Shown: piece by piece, positions 51,187 through 59,189 of the stretch
Layout of the letters: each line of letters begins with the position of its first letter
How positions within the stretch are numbered: the first letter of the stretch is position 1
Origin: DATBLE01 sp036555585
GTDB lineage: Bacteria; Actinomycetota; Thermoleophilia; Gaiellales; Gaiellaceae
Reading direction: 5' to 3'
Length of the DNA stretch: 64,000 nucleotides
Assembly (NCBI GenBank): GCA_036555585.1
Contig: DATBLE010000060.1
Coordinates: 1 to 64,000 of the forward strand
Made by a program: the position numbers and the translations under genes
The notes under the pieces: model-generated
Database searches by the model: none
What the model was told of the DNA's origin: nothing
The model's input: only the letters and a program-made list of their open reading frames with translations

Positions 51187-52971
51187 GTGAGCGCCTTCTC
51201 GAAAGTCCTCGTTGCGAACCGCGGCGAGATCGCCGTCCGCATCGTCCGCACGCTGCGCGAGCTCGAGATCGGGTCCGTGGCCGTCTACTCGGAGCCCGAC
51301 CGAGCTGCGCTGCACGCCCGATTCGCCGACGAGGCGTGGCTGATCGGCCCCGGCGCGCCGGCCGAGAGCTACCTGAACCAGGAGCGGATCCTCGAGACCG
51401 CGCTGAGGGCCGGCGCCCAGGCCGTCCACCCCGGGTACGGGTTCCTGGCCGAGAACGCCGCCTTCGCCCGCGCCGTCGAGCACGCCGGGCTGACCTGGAT
51501 CGGCCCCCCCGCCGACGCGATCGAGACGATGGGCTCCAAGACCGAGGCGCGGGAGCGGATGCAGGCCGCCGGCGTCCCGATCATCCCGGGCACGACGGAG
51601 CCGGTCGAGACGGCGGCCGAGGTCGCCCGGCTCGGAGCCGAGCTCGGCTGGCCCCTCGCGATCAAGGCGTCGGCCGGCGGGGGCGGGAAGGGCTTCCGCG
51701 TCGTCCGCGAGGGCGACGACGTCGAGCGCGCCCTGGAGACGGCCCGGCGCGAGGGCGAGGCCTACTTCTCGGACCCGGCCGTCTACGTCGAGCGCTACCT
51801 CGAGGACCCTCGCCACGTGGAGGTGCAGGTCCTGGGGGACGCCCACGGCAATGTCGTCCACCTCGGCGAGCGCGACTGCACGATCCAGCGCCGGCACCAG
51901 AAGCTCGTCGAGGAGACCCCGTCGCCGGCGGTCGACGCCGAGCTTCGCGAGCGGATCGGGGCGATCGCGGTCGAAGCCGCCCGCGCCGTCGGCTATCGCT
52001 CCGCCGGGACGATCGAGGGTTTGCTCGATCGGGACGGCGACTACTACTTCATGGAGATGAACACGCGCATCCAGGTCGAGCACACGGTCACCGAGCTGGT
52101 CACGGGCGTCGACCTCGTCCGCGAGCAGGTGCTGATCGCGGCCGGAGAACCGCTATCGCTGCGCCAGGAGGACGTCCGGCTGGCCGGGCACGCGTTCGAG
52201 TGCCGGATCAACGCGGAGGATCCGTCCGCCGGCTTCCGCCCGGCGCCCGGGCGGATCGCGGGCTACCGGGAGCCGGGCGGGCCCGGTGTCCGGGTCGACT
52301 CGGGCGTGGACGACGGCTCGGAGGTCTCTCCGCTCTACGACCCGATGATCGCGAAGCTGATCGTCCACGGAGTCGACCGCGAGCACGCGAGGCGGCGGAT
52401 GCTCCGGGCGCTCGACGAGTTCCGGATCGGCGGTGTGACCACGCTGCTGGGATTCCACCGGGCGCTCTTCCGGCACCCGTGCTTCGTCGAGGGCGGGACG
52501 TGCCACGGAGTGATCGAGTCGGAGCAGCTTGCTCAGCAGGCGGCGCAGTTGTCGCATGAGACAACGATAGAGGCCCCGCCGGACGGCAGGCTCCGCGAGC
52601 GGGTGACCGCCGTCGAGCTCGACGGGCGCCGCTTCGACGTCAGGGTGCTCGTGCCCGCACCGCCCTGGGAGGCGATCGCCGAGCGACGGCGTGAGCGCGT
52701 GGCCGCAGGCAGCGGAGGCACGGGCGGCCGCGACGCGATCGTCAGCCCGATGCAGGGCACCGTGCTGTCGGTCGAGGTGGCCGAGGGCGAGGCGGTAGTC
52801 GCCGGCCAGGTGATCTGCGTGGTCGAGGCGATGAAGATGGAGAACGAGGTGCACGCGCTGCGGGACGGCGTCGTCTCCGAGCTCTCCGTGCAACCCGGGG
52901 CGGCGATCGGAACCGGGCAGGTGATCTGCGTCGTCGCGCCGCCGCAGCAGGAGCCGGATGCCGGAGCGTAG
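51187..52971 (+). CDS. Acyl-CoA carboxylase alpha subunit (biotin carboxylase + biotin carrier)
   Basis: This 594-residue protein carboxylates biotin with ATP and bicarbonate. The N-terminal biotin carboxylase domain starts KVLVANRGEIAVRIVRTL and has the ATP-grasp KASAGGGGKGFR, RDCTIQRRHQKLVEE and FMEMNTRIQVEHTVTE. The C-terminal carrier domain carries the biotinylation motif VVEAMKMENEVHAL. This two-domain form is typical of actinobacterial AccA/PccA. The GTG start is only 21 bases from the divergent pgsA. It overlaps the next gene by 14 bases. Confidence 0.94.
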   Translation: MSAFSKVLVANRGEIAVRIVRTLRELEIGSVAVYSEPDRAALHARFADEAWLIGPGAPAESYLNQERILETALRAGAQAVHPGYGFLAENAAFARAVEHAGLTWIGPPADAIETMGSKTEARERMQAAGVPIIPGTTEPVETAAEVARLGAELGWPLAIKASAGGGGKGFRVVREGDDVERALETARREGEAYFSDPAVYVERYLEDPRHVEVQVLGDAHGNVVHLGERDCTIQRRHQKLVEETPSPAVDAELRERIGAIAVEAARAVGYRSAGTIEGLLDRDGDYYFMEMNTRIQVEHTVTELVTGVDLVREQVLIAAGEPLSLRQEDVRLAGHAFECRINAEDPSAGFRPAPGRIAGYREPGGPGVRVDSGVDDGSEVSPLYDPMIAKLIVHGVDREHARRRMLRALDEFRIGGVTTLLGFHRALFRHPCFVEGGTCHGVIESEQLAQQAAQLSHETTIEAPPDGRLRERVTAVELDGRRFDVRVLVPAPPWEAIAERRRERVAAGSGGTGGRDAIVSPMQGTVLSVEVAEGEAVVAGQVICVVEAMKMENEVHALRDGVVSELSVQPGAAIGTGQVICVVAPPQQEPDAGA

Positions 52972-53836
52972 GGCGGCGTTCTGCGCCGAGACCTCGCTCG
53001 AGAACGCCGAGTCCCTGCACGCCACGGCCAGCCGGGTCGACCACTGGATCCTGGTCGAGTACCGCGGCCTGTGGGGGCACGACGCGGTCGCCGCGAGCGG
53101 ACTCTCGAACGAGCTGAAGGCGCACCTGCGCGAGCAGCGCGATGCGAGGCCGAACACGAAGCTGCTGTTCCTGCGCCGGCCGCACCGCCGCGCCCAGCCG
53201 ACGCTGGCCGTGATCTGGGGCAGCTCGACCGGCCGCACGGATGGGCTCTTCCACGCCGAGCTCGAGTCGTACGACGACCTGCTCGGTCTCGACTTCGCCG
53301 CTCCGGGCCGCGAGCGCCTCGCGCATCCGCTGCTCCTAGTCTGCACGCACGGCAAGCACGATCGCTGCTGTGCCCGCTACGGCCGGCCGCTGTACAAGGC
53401 GCTCGAGGGGCAGGCGGAGGACGACTGGGTCTGGCAGTCGTCGCACGTCGGCGGCGACCGGTTCGCGGGCAACCTCGTGGTGCTTCCCGAAGGGCTGTAC
53501 TTCGGCCGCGTCGAGCCGGGGGACGCCTGGTCGGTGCTGGACGAGTACCTGGCGGGGCGGATCGACCTCGACCACTACCGCGGCCGGTCGGCGCTCACGT
53601 TCTCGGAGCAGGCGGCGGAGGTCGCCGTCCGCCGGATGACCGGCCTGCGCGGCATCGACGACCTCGAGCTGGTCGACCACGACGGCGCCCACGTCCGGTT
53701 CCGCGCCGGTTCGCGGATGTTCGACATCGGGATCGTCTACGAGCCAGGCGACCTGACGTACCTGACGTGTACGGCCGAGACGCTCAGGAGTCCACGGCAC
53801 TTCGCCGTAGAAATCCTTCGCGAATCAGGCGTCTGA
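52958..53836 (+). CDS. Sucrase/ferredoxin-like family protein
   Basis: This 292-residue protein has the thioredoxin-like ferredoxin pattern LLVCTHGKHDRCCARYGRPLY with clustered cysteines that may bind a 2Fe-2S cluster, then HVGGDRFAGNLVVLPEGLYFGR. This matches the sucraseferredoxin-like family, which has no settled activity. The ATG overlaps the carboxylase gene, suggesting co-transcription. The last 53 bases overlap the convergent oxygenase gene. Confidence 0.85.
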   Translation: MPERRAAFCAETSLENAESLHATASRVDHWILVEYRGLWGHDAVAASGLSNELKAHLREQRDARPNTKLLFLRRPHRRAQPTLAVIWGSSTGRTDGLFHAELESYDDLLGLDFAAPGRERLAHPLLLVCTHGKHDRCCARYGRPLYKALEGQAEDDWVWQSSHVGGDRFAGNLVVLPEGLYFGRVEPGDAWSVLDEYLAGRIDLDHYRGRSALTFSEQAAEVAVRRMTGLRGIDDLELVDHDGAHVRFRAGSRMFDIGIVYEPGDLTYLTCTAETLRSPRHFAVEILRESGV

Positions 53837-55001
53837 CGAGGACGAGCCTGCCCTCGTCGTCGAGTTCGCCCGGGAGCTCGGCCGCGCTGAACGGCCACTC
53901 CGAATCGACGATCGCCTCGAGCTCCTCGCGCGCGTGGGCCGGCAGCTCGACCTGCTTGCCTTCGAAGGCCAGCGTCGTCCCGTCGAGGTCCGCGATCACC
54001 GTCGGCCTGCGCTCGAGCGGGGTGCCGATCTCGATCGTGTCGAGCCGGCGCACCTCCTCGAGGTGCCCCTCGAGGATCGGCCGCCGGGTCGCGACGAACT
54101 TCGTGCGCGCGCGCCGCCGCACCTCGTCGCCGCGGAGCCGCTCGGCCAGGCGCTCGACGAGGTCGACGGCCGGCTCGCCGTCGGGGGGAACCGAGCGGCG
54201 GAACTCGACGTCGTCCTCGCACTCCTCCAGCGCGGCACGGAACGCGTCCACCCACGTGTGGACGTTCACGCCGACCGTGATGTGGAGCGAATCGGTCTCC
54301 GAGGTGAGCGCGTCGTGCAGCCAGCCCCGCGGGAGGTACAGCGTGTCGCCTGCCCGCATCGTCAGCTCGAGCACGGCCGGCCCGGGCTTGCCGAGCGCTG
54401 CCGACCAGCGCTGGCGTTTCAGCGGCAGCTCCAGCAGCGGCTCGTACACGCGCCAGTGCTTCTCGCCGGCGACCTGGAGGACGAAGACGTCGTGCGTGTC
54501 GTGGTGGACGGCGAACCCCTGCGAGCGGCGGGGGGTGTAGTACGAGTTCGCCTGGACGCCGCAGCCGAGCTCGAGCTCCAGCTCGCGGCAGAAGCGCGCG
54601 AGCGCCGGCCAGCTGTGGTGCAGCGCCTGGAGGACGATGGTCGAGCCGTCTGCGAACGCCTCCGCCACGCGATCCGGGTCGACGACGCCGGTGAACGGCT
54701 TCGGCCGCCAGGAGAGCTCACGCGCGTACTGGCCCTCCGAGATCGTGCCGCCCTCCTTGACCAGCCGCAGCCCCGGCGTCCGCAGGCCGCCCGAGGAGAC
54801 CAGCCGCTCGACGTCCGCGACCGAGAGGAGGTCGTCGAAGCGCCCCTCCTCGCCACGCGGGACGGCGAGCGGCCGCTGCTCCCAGTAGTCGGCGAGGAAC
54901 TCCGCGGCGTCGATCGGCTCGACGCAGCGTGCGAGCGCGTTGCGGGAGGACTCGGGGGAACGTTGCTCGTCGCCAGGATGCGATGGGCGAGTGCGATGCA
55001 A
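53784..55001 (-). CDS. Cupin_4/JmjC-type oxygenase (RoxA-like)
   Basis: This 405-residue protein has a JmjC/cupin core. The Fe(II) ligands are HHDTHDVFVLQVAGEKHW (HxD or HxxxD) and the distal His in DSLHITVGV, after YLPRGWLHDA. The C-terminal ~110 residues form a winged-helix-like tail (AAELPGELDDEGRLVLVRRL), as in 2-oxoglutarate-dependent ribosomal protein hydroxylases (YcfD/RoxA). The only plausible start codon is TTG at 55001. It lies just after a strong hairpin and downstream of a repeat peptide gene on the same strand. The substrate may be ribosomal or the peptide; this is not decided by sequence. Confidence 0.82.
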   Translation of the reverse strand: MHRTRPSHPGDEQRSPESSRNALARCVEPIDAAEFLADYWEQRPLAVPRGEEGRFDDLLSVADVERLVSSGGLRTPGLRLVKEGGTISEGQYARELSWRPKPFTGVVDPDRVAEAFADGSTIVLQALHHSWPALARFCRELELELGCGVQANSYYTPRRSQGFAVHHDTHDVFVLQVAGEKHWRVYEPLLELPLKRQRWSAALGKPGPAVLELTMRAGDTLYLPRGWLHDALTSETDSLHITVGVNVHTWVDAFRAALEECEDDVEFRRSVPPDGEPAVDLVERLAERLRGDEVRRRARTKFVATRRPILEGHLEEVRRLDTIEIGTPLERRPTVIADLDGTTLAFEGKQVELPAHAREELEAIVDSEWPFSAAELPGELDDEGRLVLVRRLIREGFLRRSAVDS

Positions 55002-55012
55002 GGACGCAGGGA

Positions 55013-55040
55013 GCCCCGATAGTGGTCTAACTATCGGGGC
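55013..55040. terminator. Hairpin between peptide gene and oxygenase gene
   Basis: GCCCCGATAGT (55013-55023) and ACTATCGGGGC (55030-55040) form a perfect 11-base stem with a GGTCTA loop. It lies 69 bases past the peptide stop and 12 bases before the oxygenase start. It may act as a partial terminator that gives more peptide than enzyme transcript. Confidence 0.65.
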
Positions 55041-55108
55041 GACCGAGGACGCGGCAGCGCGCCGCCCAGCGCGGCCTGGGGACACAGTCCATGTTTCGCC
55101 GAGTTCTC

Positions 55109-55315
55109 CTAGCTCGGGTCTTCTGCGTCGGCGTCCGAATCGGTGCCGTCCGAGTCGCCGTCCGTGCCGTCGCCGTCCGTGCCGTCGCCGTCGGTGCCGT
55201 CGCCGTCGGTGCCGTCGCCGTCGGTCCCGTCGCCGTCGGTCCCGTCGGCGTCGGTCTCCATCCGCGTGAGCCCGCCGGTCTCGATCTCGGCCTCGGTGAG
55301 GGTCTGCTCGGTCAT
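55109..55315 (-). CDS. Acidic repeat peptide (candidate precursor peptide)
   Basis: This 68-residue peptide has an N-terminal part MTEQTLTEAEIETGGLTRME and then six perfect DGTDG repeats (residues 24-53) and a DSDGTDSDADAEDPS tail. It has no Cys, no signal peptide and no hydrophobic helix. The ATG at 55313-55315 has a near-perfect AAAGGAGG ribosome site six bases upstream, one of the strongest here. It lies between an ABC exporter (upstream) and a cupin oxygenase (downstream), all on one strand. This suggests a ribosomally made, modified and exported peptide. The GG at 14-15 might mark a cleavage site. No known precursor family is recognised. Confidence 0.72.
   Translation of the reverse strand: MTEQTLTEAEIETGGLTRMETDADGTDGDGTDGDGTDGDGTDGDGTDGDGTDGDSDGTDSDADAEDPS
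55157..55246 (-). repeat. Six 15-base tandem repeats coding DGTDG
   Basis: The unit GACGGNACCGACGGC is repeated six times with only third-position changes. The protein repeat is perfect while the DNA is not, which indicates selection on the peptide. Confidence 0.85.
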
Positions 55316-55356
55316 GCCGTTCCTCCTTTGCCAGCTCGGGTGAACGGGAGTATTCC

Positions 55357-56130
55357 CTAGAGGGTGCGCTCGTAAGCGCGGAAGCACCAGGTCGCCCAGA
55401 GCGCGGTCGCGGCAGAGAGGACGAGAAGGAAGACGAGGTAGAGGCCGACAGTGCCCCACGACGTTCCCGGCAGCACGACCTCCCGTGCGGCGCGGACGCC
55501 CCAGTCCATCGGGTTGCCGTGGGCGGCGATCCGCATCCAGTGCGGCATCTGCGCACGGGCGAGCAGCGTGCTCGAGACGAAGAGGAGTGGCAGCCCGATG
55601 AAGTTCGCGAGCGCGATCATCGTCGCCTCGCGGCGCGTGAGCAGGGCGATCCCCTGCGAGATGCCGGCGAACGCGCTGTTCACGAGGATCGCCGCGAGGA
55701 TCACGATCGCCCAGCCGGCGGCGCCGGTGTGCACCCGGACGCCGAGCGCGAGCGCGACGACGAGGATGATCATCGCCTGGATCGCAGCGGTCAACGCCGA
55801 GCGCACGATCTGCGAGAGCACGATCGCGAAGCGGCTGGCGGGTGTGGCCAGCACGCGCTCGACGAACTTGTGGTCGAGGTCGTAGATCATCCCCATCCCG
55901 CTCCAGGTCGCCCCGAAGAACGCGTTCATCACCACGATCGCCGGCGCCAGAAAGGTCACGTACGACGTCGTCCCGAAGCCGCCGAGGTGGGTGACGTTCT
56001 TGAACAGCTGGCCGTAGAGCACGAGCCAGACCATCGGCTGGACGAGCAGAAGCACGATCCAGATCGGCTCGCGCATCAGGTTGCGCGCCTGCCGCACGAC
56101 CATATACCACGTGTGCGCGAGGACGTTCAC
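55357..56130 (-). CDS. ABC-2 type exporter permease (DrrB-like)
   Basis: This 257-residue membrane protein has six helices and ends FRAYERTL. The ABC-2 pattern AHTWYMVVRQARNLMREPIW, VMNAFFGATWSGMGMIYDLD with the ERVLATPASR loop, and AREVVLPG fits the daunorubicin-resistance DrrB group. It pairs with the ATPase encoded just upstream (2-base gap). GTG at 56128-56130 is the start. The exported substrate may be the repeat peptide 41 bases downstream; this is inferred from gene order. Confidence 0.88.
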   Translation of the reverse strand: MNVLAHTWYMVVRQARNLMREPIWIVLLLVQPMVWLVLYGQLFKNVTHLGGFGTTSYVTFLAPAIVVMNAFFGATWSGMGMIYDLDHKFVERVLATPASRFAIVLSQIVRSALTAAIQAMIILVVALALGVRVHTGAAGWAIVILAAILVNSAFAGISQGIALLTRREATMIALANFIGLPLLFVSSTLLARAQMPHWMRIAAHGNPMDWGVRAAREVVLPGTSWGTVGLYLVFLLVLSAATALWATWCFRAYERTL

Positions 56131-56132
56131 GG

Positions 56133-57089
56133 TTACGCCTCGCCCCGGTCCTCGGCGGCGAAGTCGCGCCCGGTGTAGTGGAGGTAGACGTCGTCGAGCG
56201 ACGGCCGAGAGACCGCCACCGACTCGACGCCGATGCCCTCCTGCTCGAGCGCGGACAGGATTCCCGGAAGGGCCCGGTTGCCGTTCTCGACGCGGGAGAC
56301 GAGCGTCCTGCCGTCACCGCCGCCCTCGGGCGTCGCGCCGAGGCGCTGGAGCACCGCGCGCGCGGCGTCCATGCGCCCGTTCGCCAGCTCGAGGTGCACG
56401 GCGTCGCCGCGCAACGTGGCCTTCAGCTCGTGCGGCGTCCCCTCGACCACGATCTGCCCGCGGCTGACGATCGCGATCCGGTCGGCGAGCTCGTCGGCCT
56501 CCTCCAGGTAGTGGGTGGTCAGCAGGATCGTCAGCCGCTCGTGCTCGGTGAGCCGGGCGACCTCCCGCCACATGCCCGCGCGGGCCTCCGGGTCGAGACC
56601 CGTGGTCGGCTCGTCGAGGAAGAGCACCCTCGGCCGGTGCACGAGACCGAGCGCGATGTCGAGTCGGCGGCGCATGCCCCCGGAGTACGTCTTCACGACG
56701 CGGTCGGCGGCGTCGGCGATCCCGACGAACTCCAGCAGCTCGGAGACGCGGTCGCGCAGGTCACGTCCGTGCATGTCCTGGACCCGGCCCTGGAGCATCA
56801 GGTTCTCGCGGCCGGTGCCGTTCTGGTCGACGCCCGAGTCCTGCGGCACGTAGCCGATCGAGCGGCGCACGGCTCCCGCCTCCCGGCGCACGTCCCGGCC
56901 TGCCACCTCGGCCCGCCCGGCGTCCATCCGGCTCAGCGTCGCGAGGATGCGAACGGTCGTCGACTTGCCCGCGCCGTTCGGTCCGAGCAGTCCGAAGACC
57001 TCCCCCTCGCGAACCGAGAACGAGACGCCGGCCAGCGCCTGGACGCCCTTGTACCGCTTCTGCAGCCCGTCGACGACGATCGCATCCAT
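56133..57089 (-). CDS. ABC exporter ATP-binding protein (DrrA-like)
   Basis: This 318-residue ATPase has Walker A GPNGAGKSTTVRIL, Q-loop GYVPQDSGVD, signature YSGGMRRRLD, Walker B VLFLDEPTTGLDPEAR and the switch His in TTHYLEEAD. The C-terminal ~90-residue extension (SRPSLDDVYLHYTGRDF) is typical of DrrA-type exporters. It is the first gene of the minus-strand operon that continues to 53784. The ATG at 57087-57089 is 26 bases from the divergent DUF1028 gene. Confidence 0.93.
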   Translation of the reverse strand: MDAIVVDGLQKRYKGVQALAGVSFSVREGEVFGLLGPNGAGKSTTVRILATLSRMDAGRAEVAGRDVRREAGAVRRSIGYVPQDSGVDQNGTGRENLMLQGRVQDMHGRDLRDRVSELLEFVGIADAADRVVKTYSGGMRRRLDIALGLVHRPRVLFLDEPTTGLDPEARAGMWREVARLTEHERLTILLTTHYLEEADELADRIAIVSRGQIVVEGTPHELKATLRGDAVHLELANGRMDAARAVLQRLGATPEGGGDGRTLVSRVENGNRALPGILSALEQEGIGVESVAVSRPSLDDVYLHYTGRDFAAEDRGEA

Positions 57090-57103
57090 GCCGCGAGCGT
57101 AGC

Positions 57104-57109
57104 TAGGGT
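57104..57109 (+). promoter_or_regulatory. -10 box of the DUF1028 gene
   Basis: TAGGGT ends six bases before the GTG at 57116, in the 26-base gap to the divergent ABC gene. Confidence 0.5.
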
Positions 57110-57115
57110 GCTCCG

Positions 57116-58033
57116 GTGCGTTCCGGCCTGAAAGCGACCTTCTCGATCGTCGCCGCCGACGTCGCGGCCGGCGAGGTCGGCTGTGCCGTGCAGTCGCGCT
57201 ACTTCGCGGTCGGCGCGGTCGTTCCCTGGGCCGAGGCGGGTATCGGGGCGGTGGCGACGCAGGCGGCCGGCGTGGCGGCGTACGGGCCGAAGCTGCTCGG
57301 GTTGCTCGGGGAAGGCCTCGAGCCCGGAGCGGCGATCGAGCGTGCGCTCGCCGACGACCCGGGCCGCGAATCGCGGCAGCTCGGCGTGGCCACGGCCGAC
57401 GGCCGGGCCGCGTCGCACACGGGCACGGAGTGTCTCGCCTGGGCCGGGCACCGGGTCGGCGAGGGCTACGCCGTCCAGGGCAACATCCTCGCCGGCGAAG
57501 CCGTCGTCACCGAGATGGAGCGGGCGTTCCTGGCGACGAGCGGCTCGACCCTGGCCGACCGCCTGGTCTCGGCCCTGGAGGCGGCGCAGGCGGCAGGCGG
57601 CGACGCGCGCGGCCAGCAGTCGGCCGCGATCGTGGTCGAGCGCACCGGCGCAGCGCAGGAGTCGCGGGAGGGGATCGACCGCGTCTGCGAGCTCCGCGTC
57701 GAGGACCACCCGGAGCCGATCGTCGAGCTCCGTCGGCTGCTCGGCATCCACCAGCTCTGGGACGCTCTTCGCCGCGCGAGCTTCTTCCACGAGCCCGGCA
57801 AGTACGCGGAAGGCGTCGCGATCCTGCGCGAGGCGTTCGAACGTCACGGCGACGATGCCGTGCTGCTGTACGACCTGGCCTGCTTCGAGTCGCTCGCGGG
57901 CGACACGGAGCAGGCGCTCGAGCACGTCGCCCGGTCGCTGGAGCTCGACCCGAAGCTCCGGCCGGGAGCGGTTGCCGACGGCGACCTGGAGGGGCTCAGG
58001 CAGGACCCGCGGTTCCAGGCACTCCTCAGGTAG
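57116..58033 (+). CDS. DUF1028 (Ntn-hydrolase-like) protein with C-terminal TPR
   Basis: This 305-residue protein has a DUF1028 domain at residues 1-220: FSIVAADVAAGEVGCAVQS, VVPWAEAGIGAVATQA, LGVATADGRAASHTG and YAVQGNILAGEAVV. These proteins resemble N-terminal-nucleophile hydrolases. The C-terminus (residues ~255-305) is a TPR-like helix pair (LLYDLACFESLAGDTEQALE). Function unknown. The stop lies 13 bases before the sucC start codon. Confidence 0.85.
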   Translation: MRSGLKATFSIVAADVAAGEVGCAVQSRYFAVGAVVPWAEAGIGAVATQAAGVAAYGPKLLGLLGEGLEPGAAIERALADDPGRESRQLGVATADGRAASHTGTECLAWAGHRVGEGYAVQGNILAGEAVVTEMERAFLATSGSTLADRLVSALEAAQAAGGDARGQQSAAIVVERTGAAQESREGIDRVCELRVEDHPEPIVELRRLLGIHQLWDALRRASFFHEPGKYAEGVAILREAFERHGDDAVLLYDLACFESLAGDTEQALEHVARSLELDPKLRPGAVADGDLEGLRQDPRFQALLR

Positions 58034-58036
58034 CCT
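58031..58036 (+). promoter_or_regulatory. -10 box of sucC
   Basis: TAGCCT overlaps the stop of the DUF1028 gene and ends ten bases before the TTG of sucC. It may give the suc operon its own transcript. Confidence 0.4.
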
Positions 58037-58046
58037 CGCCTCCGGC

Positions 58047-59189
58047 TTGGACCTCTACGAGTACCAGGGCAAGGAGCTGTTCCGCCGCGCCGGCATCCCC
58101 GTCTCCGACGGCAGGCTCGCGACCTCCCCCGCCGAGGCGGCTGCCGCCGCCGAGGAGCTCGGAGGCCCCGTGGTGGTCAAGGCGCAGGTGCTCACCGGCG
58201 GACGCGGCAAGGCCGGCGGCATCAAGCTCGCGGCCGATCCGGCCGAGGCGCAGGCCCGGGCGGAGGAGATCCTCGGCCTCGACATCCGCGGCCACGTCGT
58301 CCGCAAGCTCTGGATCGAGCAGGCGTCGGAGATCGCGAAGGAGTACTACCTCTCGGTCACGTTCGATCGGGGCGTGAAGCAGCCGCTCCTCATGTTCACG
58401 ACGCAGGGAGGGGTCGACATCGAGGAGGTGGCGGCGTCCGCGCCGGACGCGCTCGTCCGGCTGCACGTCGACCCGTTCGAGGGGTTCCAGCCATGGCACG
58501 CGCGGGCGCTCGTCTACGGCGGCGGCGTCGATGATCCCGACGAGCAGAAGCAGATCGCCGCGATCGCGGGACGGCTGTACGCGGCGTTCGTCGAGCTCGA
58601 CGCGATGCTGTGCGAGATCAACCCGCTGATCGTCACGCCCGACGGCGAGGTGAAAGCGCTCGACTCGAAGTTCACCGTCGACGACAACGCCCTGTTCCGG
58701 CATCCGGACGTGGCCGAGATGCGCGACCCGGAGGCCTATCCGCCCGAGGAGCGTGCGGCCCGGGAGAAGGGCGTCACCTACGTGAAGCTCGACGGCACCG
58801 TCGGAATCCTCGGCAACGGCGCCGGGCTCGTGATGTCGACCCTCGACGTGATCGTGCTGGTGGGCGGACACCCGGCGAACTTCTGCGATCTCGGAGGCGG
58901 CGGCGACGCGCAGGGCGTCGTCGACGCGCTGGAGATCATCACCGGCGACCCGCAGGTGAAGGCGATCCTCTTCAACATCTTCGGCGGGATCACGCGCTGC
59001 GACGAGGTCGCGCGCGGGATCTTGCAGGCGCTCGGGCAGTTGGAGATTCCGCACCCGATCGTCGTCCGCCTCGACGGAACGAATGCCGAGGAGGGCCGGC
59101 AGCTGCTCGAAGAGGCGGCGCCGCCGAACCTGTACGTCGAGCCGACGATGCTCGAGGCCGCGCGGCGCGCGGTGGAGCTGGCGGGATGA
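58047..59189 (+). CDS. sucC: Succinyl-CoA ligase (ADP/GDP-forming) beta subunit
   Basis: This 380-residue ATP-grasp subunit of the TCA cycle enzyme starts LDLYEYQGKELFRRAGIPV, has VVKAQVLTGGRGKAGGIKLA, CEINPLIVTPDGEVKALDSK and the end FNIFGGITRCDEVARGI. TTG at 58047 is chosen because MDLYEYQGKELF is the family N-terminus. The stop overlaps the methyltransferase gene (ATGA), which separates it from sucD. Confidence 0.94.
   Translation: MDLYEYQGKELFRRAGIPVSDGRLATSPAEAAAAAEELGGPVVVKAQVLTGGRGKAGGIKLAADPAEAQARAEEILGLDIRGHVVRKLWIEQASEIAKEYYLSVTFDRGVKQPLLMFTTQGGVDIEEVAASAPDALVRLHVDPFEGFQPWHARALVYGGGVDDPDEQKQIAAIAGRLYAAFVELDAMLCEINPLIVTPDGEVKALDSKFTVDDNALFRHPDVAEMRDPEAYPPEERAAREKGVTYVKLDGTVGILGNGAGLVMSTLDVIVLVGGHPANFCDLGGGGDAQGVVDALEIITGDPQVKAILFNIFGGITRCDEVARGILQALGQLEIPHPIVVRLDGTNAEEGRQLLEEAAPPNLYVEPTMLEAARRAVELAG

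Noticed and set aside
53784..55001. Calling the oxygenase a dedicated L16 hydroxylase
   Set aside because: Domain layout fits RoxA-type enzymes, but the operon with a repeat peptide makes the substrate undecided.
55157..55246. CRISPR-like or minisatellite repeat
   Set aside because: The 15-base units are contiguous, in frame and vary at third codon positions, so they are a coding repeat, not a CRISPR array.
55143..55343. Plus-strand frame with PSPSV repeats opposite the peptide gene
   Set aside because: It mirrors the DGTDG repeat on the other strand and has no ribosome site, whereas the minus frame has AAAGGAGG.
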